DNA from: [Bacillus] enclensis | GTDB taxonomy: Bacteria > Bacillota > Bacilli > Bacillales > Bacillaceae_B | NCBI RefSeq assembly: GCF_001456935.1 | Contig: NZ_KQ758482.1 | Span: forward strand, 1,468,249 to 1,532,248 | Reading direction: 5' to 3' | Length of the DNA: 64,000 bases | In this document: positions 44,484-52,527 of the stretch, one piece after another | Position numbering within the stretch: position 1 is the stretch's first letter | Layout of the letters: the number at the start of each line of letters is the position of its first letter | Made by a program: the position numbers and the translations under genes | The notes under the pieces: generated by a model | The model's input: the letters and a program-made list of their open reading frames with translations, nothing else | What the model was told of the DNA's origin: nothing | Databases searched by the model: none

Positions 44484-45269
44484 TTACTGCTGTTTTTTCA
44501 TCCAATCACAGAGCATCTTGACGATTTCACGGTTCTTCAACGGGGGGAAATAATGTGTGTACGCTGAAAAATAATAGGATTCGACCGATTTCCCTGCCTC
44601 TTTCAGCCTTTTTTCTAATCTATATGCATGATCGATTGAAACGTTCTGATCTTTTTTCCCGTGTATGATCAGGACAGGTGCTGAAATCTCTTCTATTTCA
44701 TAAAGGGGGGTCCGCCATTCGTAGCGCTCAGGATATTTATTCGGACTGCCGCCGATCACCCTCTTCATCATCCTCCGGAGGTCTTTCCGTTCTTCGTAGG
44801 TGAGGAACATATCGGACACCCCTCCCCAGGTGACGATGGAAGTGACCTCTTTCATCTCAATCCCGGTGAAGAGAGCCATGACGCCTCCACGGGAAAAGCC
44901 GAAAACATGGATCCTCCCGTTATGCACCCTTTCATATTTCTCCAAAAACCTATAAGCCGACAATGCATCCTCACGGTCATCACCTGCAAAGTCCTCGTTT
45001 CCTTCGCCGCCGCGGTTCCCCCGGTAATACGGGGCAAACACAATGAATCCTTCCTGGGCAAATTGGGCGATGCGGGCCGGCCTTACCATTCCAACCCCTT
45101 TTATTCCGCCCCTCAAATAGAGGAATCCATCATATGTACCTTCTTTCGCAGGCTGTGCAAGCATCCCTTTCACCCTCAGTCCCCCTGAGATATAAACGAT
45201 TTCATAGAGCTCTACATGCGGATTTGGGGAAGGAAATAACGTTTTTTTCAAAATGGTTCCGTTCTTCAT
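44484..45269 (-). CDS. ytmA: S9-type alpha/beta hydrolase YtmA
   Basis: A 261-residue prolyl-oligopeptidase-type hydrolase lacking a propeller domain. The nucleophile is in VFGFSRGGVMA, the acid in LIIHGKKDQNVS, and the histidine in YTHYFPP near the C-terminus. FAPYYRGNRGGEGNEDFAG matches the S9 family. It is annotated as a hydrolase or peptidase; substrate unknown. The start at 45269 has AGGAAGAG upstream; the frame to 45326 extends into the divergent control region. Confidence 0.85.
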   Translation of the reverse strand: MKNGTILKKTLFPSPNPHVELYEIVYISGGLRVKGMLAQPAKEGTYDGFLYLRGGIKGVGMVRPARIAQFAQEGFIVFAPYYRGNRGGEGNEDFAGDDREDALSAYRFLEKYERVHNGRIHVFGFSRGGVMALFTGIEMKEVTSIVTWGGVSDMFLTYEERKDLRRMMKRVIGGSPNKYPERYEWRTPLYEIEEISAPVLIIHGKKDQNVSIDHAYRLEKRLKEAGKSVESYYFSAYTHYFPPLKNREIVKMLCDWMKKQQ

Positions 45270-45387
45270 ATTCTCTTCCTTTCGAAAAGTGGGCTCTGGG
45301 TATTCACACAATTTCATCCCATACATACACTATTTTATCAAATCTCAATTTCAAATTATCACGGTTCCCTATAGGCGCAACATACCC

Positions 45388-45421
45388 CTCTATCATGGCA
45401 GACAAACGTTTAGAGGGTATT
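45388..45421. other. Inverted repeat upstream of ytlA
   Basis: ATACCCCTCTA and TAGAGGGTAT are separated by about 13 bases, some 40 bases before the ytlA start. It could be an operator or a leader hairpin for the ytlACD operon. Confidence 0.45.
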
Positions 45422-45460
45422 CGCATGCGCACATGTTTCATTCCAAGGAGGAAAATCCAC

Positions 45461-46465
45461 ATGAAAAAATGGTCTCGAATTGCTTTCACCCTATTAGCAG
45501 CCGCTTCTCTCACCATCGGTCTGACCGCATGCGGCAGCGGAAAAGATGAACTGGAAAAAGTACGTGTGGCAGAAGTGACCCGCTCCATCTTCTATGCTCC
45601 CCAATATGTGGCGATTGAAAAAGGCTTTTTTAAAGAAGAAGGACTTGATATCGAGCTTACCACCACCTGGGGCGGCGATAAGACGATGACTTCCCTGCTG
45701 TCCGGCGGCGCTGATATCGCCCTGGTCGGTTCGGAGACATCGATTTATGTCCATGCGCAGGGGTCCGATGATCCCGTCATCAACTTTGCCCAGCTCACTC
45801 AGACGGACGGAACCTTCCTGGTTTCCCGTGAAAAGGTGGAAAACTTTGACTGGGAGCAGCTCAAAGGCTCCACATTCCTCGGTCAGCGTAAAGGCGGCAT
45901 GCCGCAGATGGTAGGGGAATTTGTGCTCAAGCAGCATGGAATCGATCCGCATAACGACTTGAACCTCATCCAGAACATCGATTTTGCCAATATCGCCAAC
46001 GCTTTTGCATCCGGTACAGGCGATTATGTACAGCTTTTCGAACCTACTGCCTCGATCTTTGAAAAAGAAGGAAAAGGTCATATCATCGCATCATTCGGAA
46101 CAGAGTCCGGCCACGTCCCGTATACCACTTTCATGGCAAAGGACAGTTATATGAAAGAGAACAGTGAAACCATCGAAAAGTTCACGAGAGCCCTCTATAA
46201 AGCCCAGAAATGGGTGGATGAAAGCTCGCCAGGTGAAATTGCGGAAGTCCTTGAGCCTTACTTCGAAGATACGGAATCAGACATCATCGAAACAGTGGTT
46301 GAACGCTACAAATCACAGGGATCCTTTGCAACTGACCCGATCCTCGACACGGAGGAATGGAACAACCTGCAGGACATCATGGACGAAGCGGGAGAACTTC
46401 CGGTAAGGATCGACCACAAAACTCTCGTCAACACTTCTGTTGCCGAAAAAGTAAGTAAAAGATAA
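45461..46465 (+). CDS. ytlA: ABC transporter substrate-binding lipoprotein YtlA
   Basis: A 334-residue lipoprotein of the NMT1/THI5 and SsuA-like group. The lipobox is LTACG with Cys24 as the modified residue. FYAPQYVAIEKGFFKEEGLDIEL and GGADIALVGSETSIYVHAQ are typical of pyrimidine, nitrate, sulfonate or taurine binders. The ligand cannot be set from sequence; B. subtilis YtlA is likewise unassigned. AAGGAGG lies ahead of the ATG at 45461; a longer frame begins at 45134 without support. First gene of ytlA-ytlC-ytlD. Confidence 0.9.
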   Translation: MKKWSRIAFTLLAAASLTIGLTACGSGKDELEKVRVAEVTRSIFYAPQYVAIEKGFFKEEGLDIELTTTWGGDKTMTSLLSGGADIALVGSETSIYVHAQGSDDPVINFAQLTQTDGTFLVSREKVENFDWEQLKGSTFLGQRKGGMPQMVGEFVLKQHGIDPHNDLNLIQNIDFANIANAFASGTGDYVQLFEPTASIFEKEGKGHIIASFGTESGHVPYTTFMAKDSYMKENSETIEKFTRALYKAQKWVDESSPGEIAEVLEPYFEDTESDIIETVVERYKSQGSFATDPILDTEEWNNLQDIMDEAGELPVRIDHKTLVNTSVAEKVSKR

Positions 46466-46537
46466 AATCACCGACCTGACCAGGCTGACTATTTCGTCAG
46501 CCTCTTATCAATTTAGAAAGACTGGAGGCGCGTTACC

Positions 46538-47314
46538 GTGGATTTTTTGTCTGTGGACTCGATTCATCACACTTATTTTTCCCCTAAAACGGCAACCAAT
46601 GCCCTGGCCAATATTTCATTAAATGTGAATGAAGGTGAATTCATTTCATTTATCGGACCGAGCGGATGCGGAAAAACCACCCTGCTTTCCATCATTGCCG
46701 GGCTCATAAAACCTACTGAGGGAAAAGTACTCCTGAACGGCAGGCCGGTCAGTTCTGAAAAGAATCAAATGGGATATATGCTTCAGCAGGACTATCTTTT
46801 CCCCTGGAAAACGATAGAGGAAAATATCTTATTAGGGTTGAGAATCATGGATAGCCTGACGGAGGAGAAAAAAACCGAGGCATATGAACTGCTTGAAGAA
46901 TTGGGACTGAAGGGGGTCGGGGCTTCATATCCGAGAGAGCTCTCAGGGGGGATGCGGCAGCGGGTAGCCCTGATCCGTACATTGATCACAGAGCCAAAGA
47001 TCCTCCTGTTGGATGAGCCATTTTCGGCCCTTGATTATCAAACGAAGCTGAAACTTGAAGATCTGATATTCACGACCTTAAAATCATTGAATAAAACAGC
47101 CGTCCTCGTCACGCATGATATCGGTGAAGCAATTGCCATGAGCGACAGGATCATTTTATTCGCTTCAAACCCGGGGAGAGTGCATAGAGTTTTTGAGGTA
47201 CCCCCTGAATTAAAGGGATTGAAGCCATTTACCGTTCGAAATCATGAAGCCTATCCGCCATTTTTCCAGAATATATGGAAGGAGCTTGAGAACCTTGAAT
47301 CAGGAAACCCTTAA
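46538..47314 (+). CDS. ytlC: ABC transporter ATP-binding protein YtlC
   Basis: A 258-residue ATPase. Walker A is GPSGCGKTT (near 43), the Q-loop is [10 protein letters not shown], the signature is LSGGMRQR, and Walker B is [11 protein letters not shown]. It powers uptake of the YtlA ligand. The start is a GTG at 46538 after GGAGGCG. It overlaps the ytlD start by about 20 bases. Confidence 0.94.
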   Translation: MDFLSVDSIHHTYFSPKTATNALANISLNVNEGEFISFIGPSGCGKTTLLSIIAGLIKPTEGKVLLNGRPVSSEKNQMGYMLQQDYLFPWKTIEENILLGLRIMDSLTEEKKTEAYELLEELGLKGVGASYPRELSGGMRQRVALIRTLITEPKILLLDEPFSALDYQTKLKLEDLIFTTLKSLNKTAVLVTHDIGEAIAMSDRIILFASNPGRVHRVFEVPPELKGLKPFTVRNHEAYPPFFQNIWKELENLESGNP

Positions 47315-48095
47315 ACAGAAGCATACAGAATACATTCATTCACTGAAAAAGGAACAGCGCCGGGTCTGGTTCTATCAGGCCTTGATTTTCCTAGTGTTCT
47401 TCACCTCATGGGAAGCAGCAAGCCGCAACAGCTGGGTGGATCCGCTGATTTTCAGTTCACCTTCAAAAATCTGGGCCTTATTTCTTGATAAAGTCGCAGA
47501 CGGCAGCCTTCTTGCCAACTTATCGGTGACCCTGGGTGAAACCATCCTGGGATTCATTCTCGGAACACTTCTAGGTACACTTCTGGCAGCGCTCCTTTGG
47601 TGGTCACCGTTCCTGTCCAGGGTGCTGGATCCCTATCTTGTCATCCTGAATGCGATGCCGAAAGTGGCCCTAGGCCCCATCCTGATCGTCGGCCTCGGTC
47701 CCGGCTTCACGTCGATCATCGCGATGGGGACGGTCATCTCCGTCATCATCACGACCATCGTCGTCTACACCTCTTTCAAAGAGGTGGACCCGAATTACTT
47801 GAAAGTCATGAAGACATTCGGGGCGGGAAGGGGTCAGATGTTCAAAGAAGTGATCCTGCCCGCTTCCTTCCCGACAATCATTTCCACATTGAAAGTGAAC
47901 GTCGGTTTATCCTGGGTAGGGGTCATCGTAGGTGAATTCCTTGTGTCTGCAAAAGGGCTCGGATACATGATCATCTATGGATTCCAGGTATTCAATTTTT
48001 CCCTTGTCCTGCTTTCACTGCTTGTAATCGCCGTATTTGCCACAATCATGTATAAGATTGTGGAGCAATTAGAAAAGAAGTGGATCAAGTCATAA
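47295..48095 (+). CDS. ytlD: ABC transporter permease YtlD
   Basis: A 266-residue BPD-type permease with six hydrophobic segments; the EAA loop reads [22 protein letters not shown]. It forms the channel of the YtlACD importer. The start is taken as the TTG at 47295, ten bases after AAGGAG; ATG 47244 lies 70 bases inside ytlC without a site. It ends overlapping the 3' end of ytkD by 11 bases on the other strand. Confidence 0.88.
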   Translation: MNQETLKQKHTEYIHSLKKEQRRVWFYQALIFLVFFTSWEAASRNSWVDPLIFSSPSKIWALFLDKVADGSLLANLSVTLGETILGFILGTLLGTLLAALLWWSPFLSRVLDPYLVILNAMPKVALGPILIVGLGPGFTSIIAMGTVISVIITTIVVYTSFKEVDPNYLKVMKTFGAGRGQMFKEVILPASFPTIISTLKVNVGLSWVGVIVGEFLVSAKGLGYMIIYGFQVFNFSLVLLSLLVIAVFATIMYKIVEQLEKKWIKS

Positions 48096-48549
48096 TGTTC
48101 AAATGTTTCAAAGCCAATTCCACCACTTTGTCTTTCATGATGAAACTGAACTCGGGGTGTGTCTGCATATCAGTCAGCTCACCCTCCCACAATTTACAGC
48201 CGTATGTTTCGAGATAATCGTCTTTCATGATGACATCCCTGGCTTCTGCATAGAAAATCGTTTTTACGAATGGGGATTGATCATATACTTTATATTCCCC
48301 GACAAAGACAGGTTCCTCGATCACACCCCCGGTTTCTTCAAACGTTTCGCGGACGGCCGCATCTTCAAGCGTTTCACCTTTTTCGCGCTTGCCGCCGGGA
48401 AACTCAAGGCCCCGCTTCTTATGCTGGGTCAAAAGCCACTTTTCCTTGTAACGGCATATGATTAGAACGTGGTGTGACTCCATATTAAAAAAATTTTTCT
48501 GAAATGCAAGTTCCACTTTTAAACCATTGGCGTCGATAAATTGTTCCAT
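48085..48549 (-). CDS. ytkD: Nudix nucleoside triphosphatase YtkD
   Basis: A 154-residue Nudix hydrolase. The Nudix box runs [17 protein letters not shown] then TFEETGG (about 52-75), with all essential Gly and Glu residues. B. subtilis YtkD is a MutT-like enzyme acting on 8-oxo-dGTP and related nucleotides. GGGGTGATGA precedes the ATG at 48549. It is convergent with ytlD, overlapping by 11 bases. Confidence 0.92.
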   Translation of the reverse strand: MEQFIDANGLKVELAFQKNFFNMESHHVLIICRYKEKWLLTQHKKRGLEFPGGKREKGETLEDAAVRETFEETGGVIEEPVFVGEYKVYDQSPFVKTIFYAEARDVIMKDDYLETYGCKLWEGELTDMQTHPEFSFIMKDKVVELALKHLNIMT

Positions 48550-48583
48550 TTGTCATCACCCCTTTAATAATCTAATCATAAAT

Positions 48584-48630
48584 AAAAAGCATTGGTCCAC
48601 AAGTTTTGCTTGGGAACCAATACTTTTTAG
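48584..48630 (-). terminator. Terminator of the 48.6-kb small gene
   Basis: AAAGCATTGGT(CC) and (AA)CCAATACTTTT pair around about 18 bases; T residues follow on the minus strand. Confidence 0.7.
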
Positions 48631-48634
48631 CTCT

Positions 48635-48958
48635 TCACGGGGCTGGATGATCCAGGATCCCCATGCTTTCAATATGTTTCTTCGCCTCTTCATCACCCAG
48701 CTCATGGATCATGCCATACACCCTGTGAAGGTTTTCATCATAGGCATCATTCTCACGATCAAAGTGATATTGTACATACGGTACATGAGAACGGTAAAAA
48801 TTCTGCCAGTCGGTCGAATAATTCGAATCAAAGATCTCCCTGAGCTTTGTGATTTCTTCATCAGTAGCCGAAATTTTAAAGTGCCAGGGTGAATCCGTCG
48901 AGCTCCTGGATATTTCACCGCTCGCTACCTCAATATAGTAATCATGACGTTCGTCCAA
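48635..48958 (-). CDS. Conserved hypothetical protein
   Basis: A 107-residue acidic, soluble protein: DYYIEVASGEISRSSTDSPWHFKI, then a helical half (EEITKLREIFDSNY, DWQNFYRSHVPYVQYHFDREND). Some database relatives are called hydrolase/acyltransferase, but no catalytic motif is visible. The start is a TTG at 48958, nine bases after AAGGGG. It is followed by a terminator and then ytkD. Confidence 0.75.
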   Translation of the reverse strand: MDERHDYYIEVASGEISRSSTDSPWHFKISATDEEITKLREIFDSNYSTDWQNFYRSHVPYVQYHFDRENDAYDENLHRVYGMIHELGDEEAKKHIESMGILDHPAP

Positions 48959-48960
48959 AC

Positions 48961-49287
48961 TTCACAACCCCTTCGTATTTGTTACCCTTCTTTTTCCTCA
49001 ATTCCTCACTTTCTATACACAGTGGGAGAAGGTGTAAGTGAAGAGCTGCTCATCATCCGCCCGCAGAAAGCGTTTCTTGTACGGAATCGGACAGGCATGT
49101 TCTAACAGATCACTAAAAATTTCCCTCCATCATGAATATTGTCAGTATTCTTTAGTATAGTATCAATAAGAATGTTTAGATTTCAGGGCCGGGATGCTTA
49201 CAGGCAGGAAATTCGGGTAAATACAAAATAAATTGTAGTGTATTCAATCCTACTTCTGTTAAAATTAATGAAAGGGAGGTGAAGTGC
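48961..49287. other. Intergenic region with decayed repeat trace
   Basis: At 49060-49092 the text CCCGCAGAAAGCGTTTCTTGTACGGAATC resembles the GCGGAAAGCG...TTGCACGGAAATC end of the repeat family. Otherwise the gap is AT-rich and must hold promoters for the two divergent genes; none is clear. Confidence 0.4.
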
Positions 49288-49533
49288 ATGAAGTTGATTG
49301 AAGAAATCTATGAAATGTACCGTGGCAGAATCAAAGGTACAGATGAAGACTTGGACCTCATTGCCCTTACGATCTTAGAAGATACATCCAGGAATGAAAT
49401 CATCGAATTGATTCAGGAAATGGAAACAGAAGAATTGGAATATTTCCTTCGACTATACATATTTGAGACGTTAAAAGAAAAATGGTCTAAAAGTGAAGAG
49501 CGTGTCAGACTGGAACGGAAAAGCCTTCACTGA
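49288..49533 (+). CDS. Small acidic protein, DUF6154-like
   Basis: An 81-residue, almost wholly helical acidic protein: MKLIEEIYEMYRGRIKGTDEDLDLIALTIL... reading through EMETEELEYFLRLYIFETLKEKW. It resembles small cytosolic proteins grouped as DUF6154 in Bacillaceae, but the match is from memory. The ATG at 49288 is eight bases after GGAGG; the GTG at 49279 overlaps the site. Confidence 0.7.
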   Translation: MKLIEEIYEMYRGRIKGTDEDLDLIALTILEDTSRNEIIELIQEMETEELEYFLRLYIFETLKEKWSKSEERVRLERKSLH

Positions 49534-49561
49534 TTTCCTCAGGGGAAAACATACAGTAAGA

Positions 49562-49600
49562 AAAAAGCCTTGAACAGCAGCTGTTCAAGGCTTTTTTCTT
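49562..49600. terminator. Bidirectional terminator
   Basis: AAAAAAGCCTTGAACAG and CTGTTCAAGGCTTTTTT form a 17-pair stem with a three-base loop. Confidence 0.95.
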
Positions 49601-49782
49601 TATCCCTTCAAATCGATGGAAATCCCTTTGCTCGGATGCGGAGCAGCGTTAGCCTCCTTCATGTCCTGAAGCATGACAGTTACATGCGCAGCCTGTGTGG
49701 ACATCTGGCTCTTCAAGAGATTCATGCTCAGCGTCCTCTGCAGCTCTGCAACCTGCTTCCCCATCAGGGCGGATACGTTCAT
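49600..49782 (-). CDS. YjfB-type putative motility protein
   Basis: A 60-residue protein: MNVSALMGKQVAELQRTLSMNLLKS, QAAHVTVMLQDMKEANA and a C-terminal PHPSKGISIDLKG. It fits the YjfB family (Pfam 'putative motility protein'), small helical proteins often in the SigD regulon of B. subtilis. The start at 49782 follows GGGGAGGGGAA; the longer frame to 49818 reads through that purine-rich site. Confidence 0.8.
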   Translation of the reverse strand: MNVSALMGKQVAELQRTLSMNLLKSQMSTQAAHVTVMLQDMKEANAAPHPSKGISIDLKG

Positions 49783-49962
49783 CGCATTCCCCTCCCCTCT
49801 CCTTGTTTCATCCATCATACCAATAACAACCAGTCAGAAACAGAATAACTTTCCGCCTAGTAGAGGACCTTTATACTATATCATTCTTTCACGAAGTTGT
49901 ACGAATTGGTGAATGACAATTATTTTTTCTATGATAAAATAAGGAAAAAGGGGGGCTGAACT

Positions 49963-50148
49963 GTGTCATTAACGCTTGTCATGATCATTGCCGTCGCTAT
50001 ATGCATTCTAGTGATCTTTGTCAGTGCCCTGACGACATCCAAAGCATATACGACCGTTAAACATACCGTTGATCCGCTGGATAACAATCCGCACCTTAAG
50101 CATATGGAAGATACTGAGGAAGAATCCGAAGAAAAAACCACGAAATGA
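49963..50148 (+). CDS. ytzI: YtzI-like single-span membrane protein
   Basis: A 61-residue protein with one N-terminal membrane segment (LVMIIAVAICILVIFVSALTT) followed by AYTTVKHTVDPLD and an acidic tail (EDTEEESEEKTTK). The segment TTVKHTVDPLDNNPH and location beside luxS fit YtzI of Bacillus; function unknown. The start is a GTG at 49963 after GGGGGG. Confidence 0.8.
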   Translation: MSLTLVMIIAVAICILVIFVSALTTSKAYTTVKHTVDPLDNNPHLKHMEDTEEESEEKTTK

Positions 50149-50157
50149 ATAGTTGAT

Positions 50158-50188
50158 TGATAACCGGGGAATTTGTTCCCGGTTTTTG
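50158..50188 (+). terminator. Terminator of ytzI
   Basis: ACCGGGGAA and TTCCCGGTT pair around TTTG, then T residues. Confidence 0.88.
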
Positions 50189-50218
50189 TTTGTTTTGGGC
50201 TAAAAAGACGCATACAAA

Positions 50219-50252
50219 GATCCACCGGCAAAAAGTCATGCCGGTGGATTTC
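50219..50252 (-). terminator. Terminator of luxS
   Basis: ATCCACCGGCA and TGCCGGTGGAT form the stem; TTTG follows on the minus strand. It lies just after the luxS stop. Confidence 0.82.
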
Positions 50253-50265
50253 TTTCGTTAATGAA

Positions 50266-50739
50266 TTAAGCAAATACCTGCTTCAACTCTTCTTTACTGT
50301 GACCAAGCCAGTATTTCATCAATCTTTTTGCTCCCTCAAGGTCGTGAAGCTTTGCCTGTCCGCACTGCTTCTCATTTGCAGCAGGGATCTCCTCTATTTC
50401 AACCGCTTCCTTCATCGTCGCTTCCAATAAGTCGATGATTTCCTCTACTTCAGGTTCACCGCTGACGACGAGGTAGTACCCTGTCTGGCACCCCATCGGA
50501 GATATATCAATGATATCAAAATGAGCATACGGCTCGGCATATTTACGGATGGTAAACGCAAGCAGGTGCTCCAGTGTGTGAATGGAGTCAGGCTTCATTG
50601 CCTGTTTGTTCGGCTGGCTGAAACGGATATCAAATTTATTGACAAGGCCGTCGCTTCCCACCTTATGCACTCCACAGTGTCTGACATACGGTGCCTTGAC
50701 CGCATTATGATCTAATTCAAAGCTTTCTACTGATGGCAT
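50266..50739 (-). CDS. luxS: S-ribosylhomocysteine lyase
   Basis: A 157-residue enzyme that splits S-ribosylhomocysteine to homocysteine and DPD, the precursor of autoinducer-2, in the activated methyl cycle. Metal ligands are His54 and His58 (HTLEHL) and Cys126 ([10 protein letters not shown]); the catalytic cysteine is Cys84 (MGCQTG). GGGAG lies ahead of the ATG. With metK it recycles methyl-donor by-products. It stands alone. Confidence 0.98.
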   Translation of the reverse strand: MPSVESFELDHNAVKAPYVRHCGVHKVGSDGLVNKFDIRFSQPNKQAMKPDSIHTLEHLLAFTIRKYAEPYAHFDIIDISPMGCQTGYYLVVSGEPEVEEIIDLLEATMKEAVEIEEIPAANEKQCGQAKLHDLEGAKRLMKYWLGHSKEELKQVFA

Positions 50740-50966
50740 TCATTATCACTCCCATTCATTTCTATCTATAGTATAACGTAAATTCAGAGTAATTTCATCA
50801 ACTTAATCCGAATTGGGTGATGATCATGTCCTGATGCTTCTTTACACTCTTCGCCATTCCTGGCTTCGAACCCTCTTTACATTTTTATTTCATTCAAAAA
50901 CAGGCTGCTTTCATCTTAGAAGCTTTTTTTGATATAGTAGAAGAAAACGCACTGGGAGATTATGAA

Positions 50967-51215
50967 ATGAAACGTGCAATCCTTTTACTGTTCCGATTTT
51001 ACCAAGTGGTGATTTCTCCAATAAAACCTCCGACGTGCCGCTTCTATCCGACTTGCTCTCATTACGGAATACAGGCTGTGAGCAGATTTGGCGCCCTGCG
51101 CGGAGGCTACCTGACAATAAAACGAATTCTTAAATGCCATCCATTCCATCCCGGTGGAATCGATCACGTCCCGGAGGAATGGGCGGAGAGGAATAAGAAG
51201 CAGAACCAGGACTAG
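50967..51215 (+). CDS. yidD: Membrane protein insertion efficiency factor YidD
   Basis: An 82-residue protein, YtjA in B. subtilis. The family motif is [23 protein letters not shown] (9-31), with conserved cysteines at PTC and PTCS, and [19 protein letters not shown]. It assists YidC-dependent membrane insertion at the inner face of the membrane. GGAG is eight bases upstream of the ATG. Confidence 0.93.
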   Translation: MKRAILLLFRFYQVVISPIKPPTCRFYPTCSHYGIQAVSRFGALRGGYLTIKRILKCHPFHPGGIDHVPEEWAERNKKQNQD

Positions 51216-51311
51216 CTCTGTAATCAGAGGTAGTCTTTTTCATTGCCCCTTTATTGGAAAAGATAAAAGTCTTGATTATTACTTCAGATGGTAGTAAAAT
51301 AACGTTTGTGC

Positions 51312-51334
51312 TAAATCGTAATCATTACAATTTA
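51312..51334. promoter_or_regulatory. Zur box
   Basis: TAAATCGTAAT and ATTACAATTTA flank one base, a palindrome with a single mismatch. It matches the Bacillus Zur operator core TCGTAAT-N-ATTACGA except for one base and lies about 37 bases before the zinc-binding protein gene. Confidence 0.9.
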
Positions 51335-51370
51335 CAAAAAATAAAAATAAAGAAAAAAGGAGGCTGCCTC

Positions 51371-52327
51371 TTGAACTATATTCGTAAAAGTTTGTTATTA
51401 TTAATCGTTTTACTCCTGTCTGCCTGCGGAGCTTCTCCTGAAGAGAAGGGATCGAAGGACGGGAAGCTCGACGTATATACAACGGTTTACCCGCTTGAAT
51501 ACTTCACAAAGGAAATCGGCGGTAAGCATGTAGAGGTTCACAGCATTTACCCGCCCGGCTCTGATGAGCATACATTCGAACCATCCCAAAAAGATATGAT
51601 CGATATGGCGGAAGGCGATGTTTTCTTCTATGTCGGGATGGGTCTCGAAGGATTTGTTGAAAAGGCGAAATCAATATTAGAGAACGAAGATGTGAAGGTC
51701 GTCCCGGCCAGTAAAGGTATCAATTTGGAAGACGCAGAGCATTCGGAAGATGACGATGCTCACGGTGAAGAAACCCATTCAGATGAAGGACATGGGCATG
51801 ATCATGGTGCCGATCCGCACATTTGGCTGAACCCGGAATACTCCAAGCAAATGGCCAAAGTCATTGCAGATACACTCTCGAAAGAAATGCCTGAACACAA
51901 GGAAGAGTTCCAGTCGAACCTAAAAGAATTGAACGGACAGCTGGACGCTTTGGATAAAGAGTTCAAGCAGATGGCAGAAGCAGCTCCGAAGAAAACATTT
52001 TATGTTTCCCACGCAGCTTACAGCTACTGGGAAGACCGTTACGGACTGCACCAGGAAGCCATCGCAGGATTGAATACATCTGATGAGCCTTCACAGCAGG
52101 AATTGAAGAAAATCATCGAAAAAGGCAAAGAAGATAATGTTGACTATGTTTTATTTGAACAGAATGTTTCTTCCCGTTTAACTGAGGTTGTTCAAAAGGA
52201 ACTGGGGGCAGAGGCCCTTACACTCCATAACGTTTCTGTTCTGACGGAAAAAGATATCGATAACAGAGAAGATTATTTTTCACTGATGAGAAAGAACATA
52301 AAGACGTTGGAAAAAGCATTAAAATAA
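51371..52327 (+). CDS. Zinc ABC transporter substrate-binding lipoprotein (ZnuA/AdcA type)
   Basis: A 318-residue lipoprotein. The lipobox LLLSACG puts the lipidated cysteine at 19. Metal ligands are implied by GSDEHTFEPS, the His-rich loop (HSEDDDAHGEETHSDEGHGHDHG, about 120-145), ADPHIWLNP and YVSHAAYSYWEDRYG. The long His/acidic loop indicates zinc rather than manganese. The start is a TTG at 51371 with AAAGGAGG upstream; the frame to 51254 spans the Zur box. No ATPase or permease is adjacent. Confidence 0.92.
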   Translation: MNYIRKSLLLLIVLLLSACGASPEEKGSKDGKLDVYTTVYPLEYFTKEIGGKHVEVHSIYPPGSDEHTFEPSQKDMIDMAEGDVFFYVGMGLEGFVEKAKSILENEDVKVVPASKGINLEDAEHSEDDDAHGEETHSDEGHGHDHGADPHIWLNPEYSKQMAKVIADTLSKEMPEHKEEFQSNLKELNGQLDALDKEFKQMAEAAPKKTFYVSHAAYSYWEDRYGLHQEAIAGLNTSDEPSQQELKKIIEKGKEDNVDYVLFEQNVSSRLTEVVQKELGAEALTLHNVSVLTEKDIDNREDYFSLMRKNIKTLEKALK

Positions 52328-52336
52328 TAGATTGAA

Positions 52337-52371
52337 GACACCGCTCTTATTAATGGGCGGTGTTTTTTTAG
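52337..52371 (+). terminator. Terminator of the zinc-binding protein gene
   Basis: ACACCGCTC and GGGCGGTGT pair around TTATTAAT, followed by seven T residues. Confidence 0.88.
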
Positions 52372-52382
52372 TTTTAAGACTG

Positions 52383-52456
52383 GTGCCTGGCTCAAATCAC
52401 ATCGTTTGAGCCTGGCTCAAATCACACCGTTTGGGCCTGGCTCTAATCACATCGTT
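52383..52456. repeat. Phased palindrome array C (GAGCCTGGCTC, exact 25-bp period)
   Basis: GTGCCTGGCTC (52383), GAGCCTGGCTC (52408) and GGGCCTGGCTC (52433) are exactly 25 bases apart. Here the 14-base spacer (AAATCACATCGTTT) is also nearly conserved, so this is a near-true tandem repeat. It lies between the zinc gene terminator and the cydA-like gene. Confidence 0.9.
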
Positions 52457-52527
52457 TTGCCATGCATATTATTTTCCATTAAGTGGACAATAAGGAAAGC
52501 TAATGACATGGTAAGGGAGAATTGGAA

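Noticed and set aside
45134-45460. N-terminal extension of ytlA by 109 codons
   Set aside because: It lies in the divergent control region and over the ytmA start; the lipoprotein signal peptide begins at 45461.
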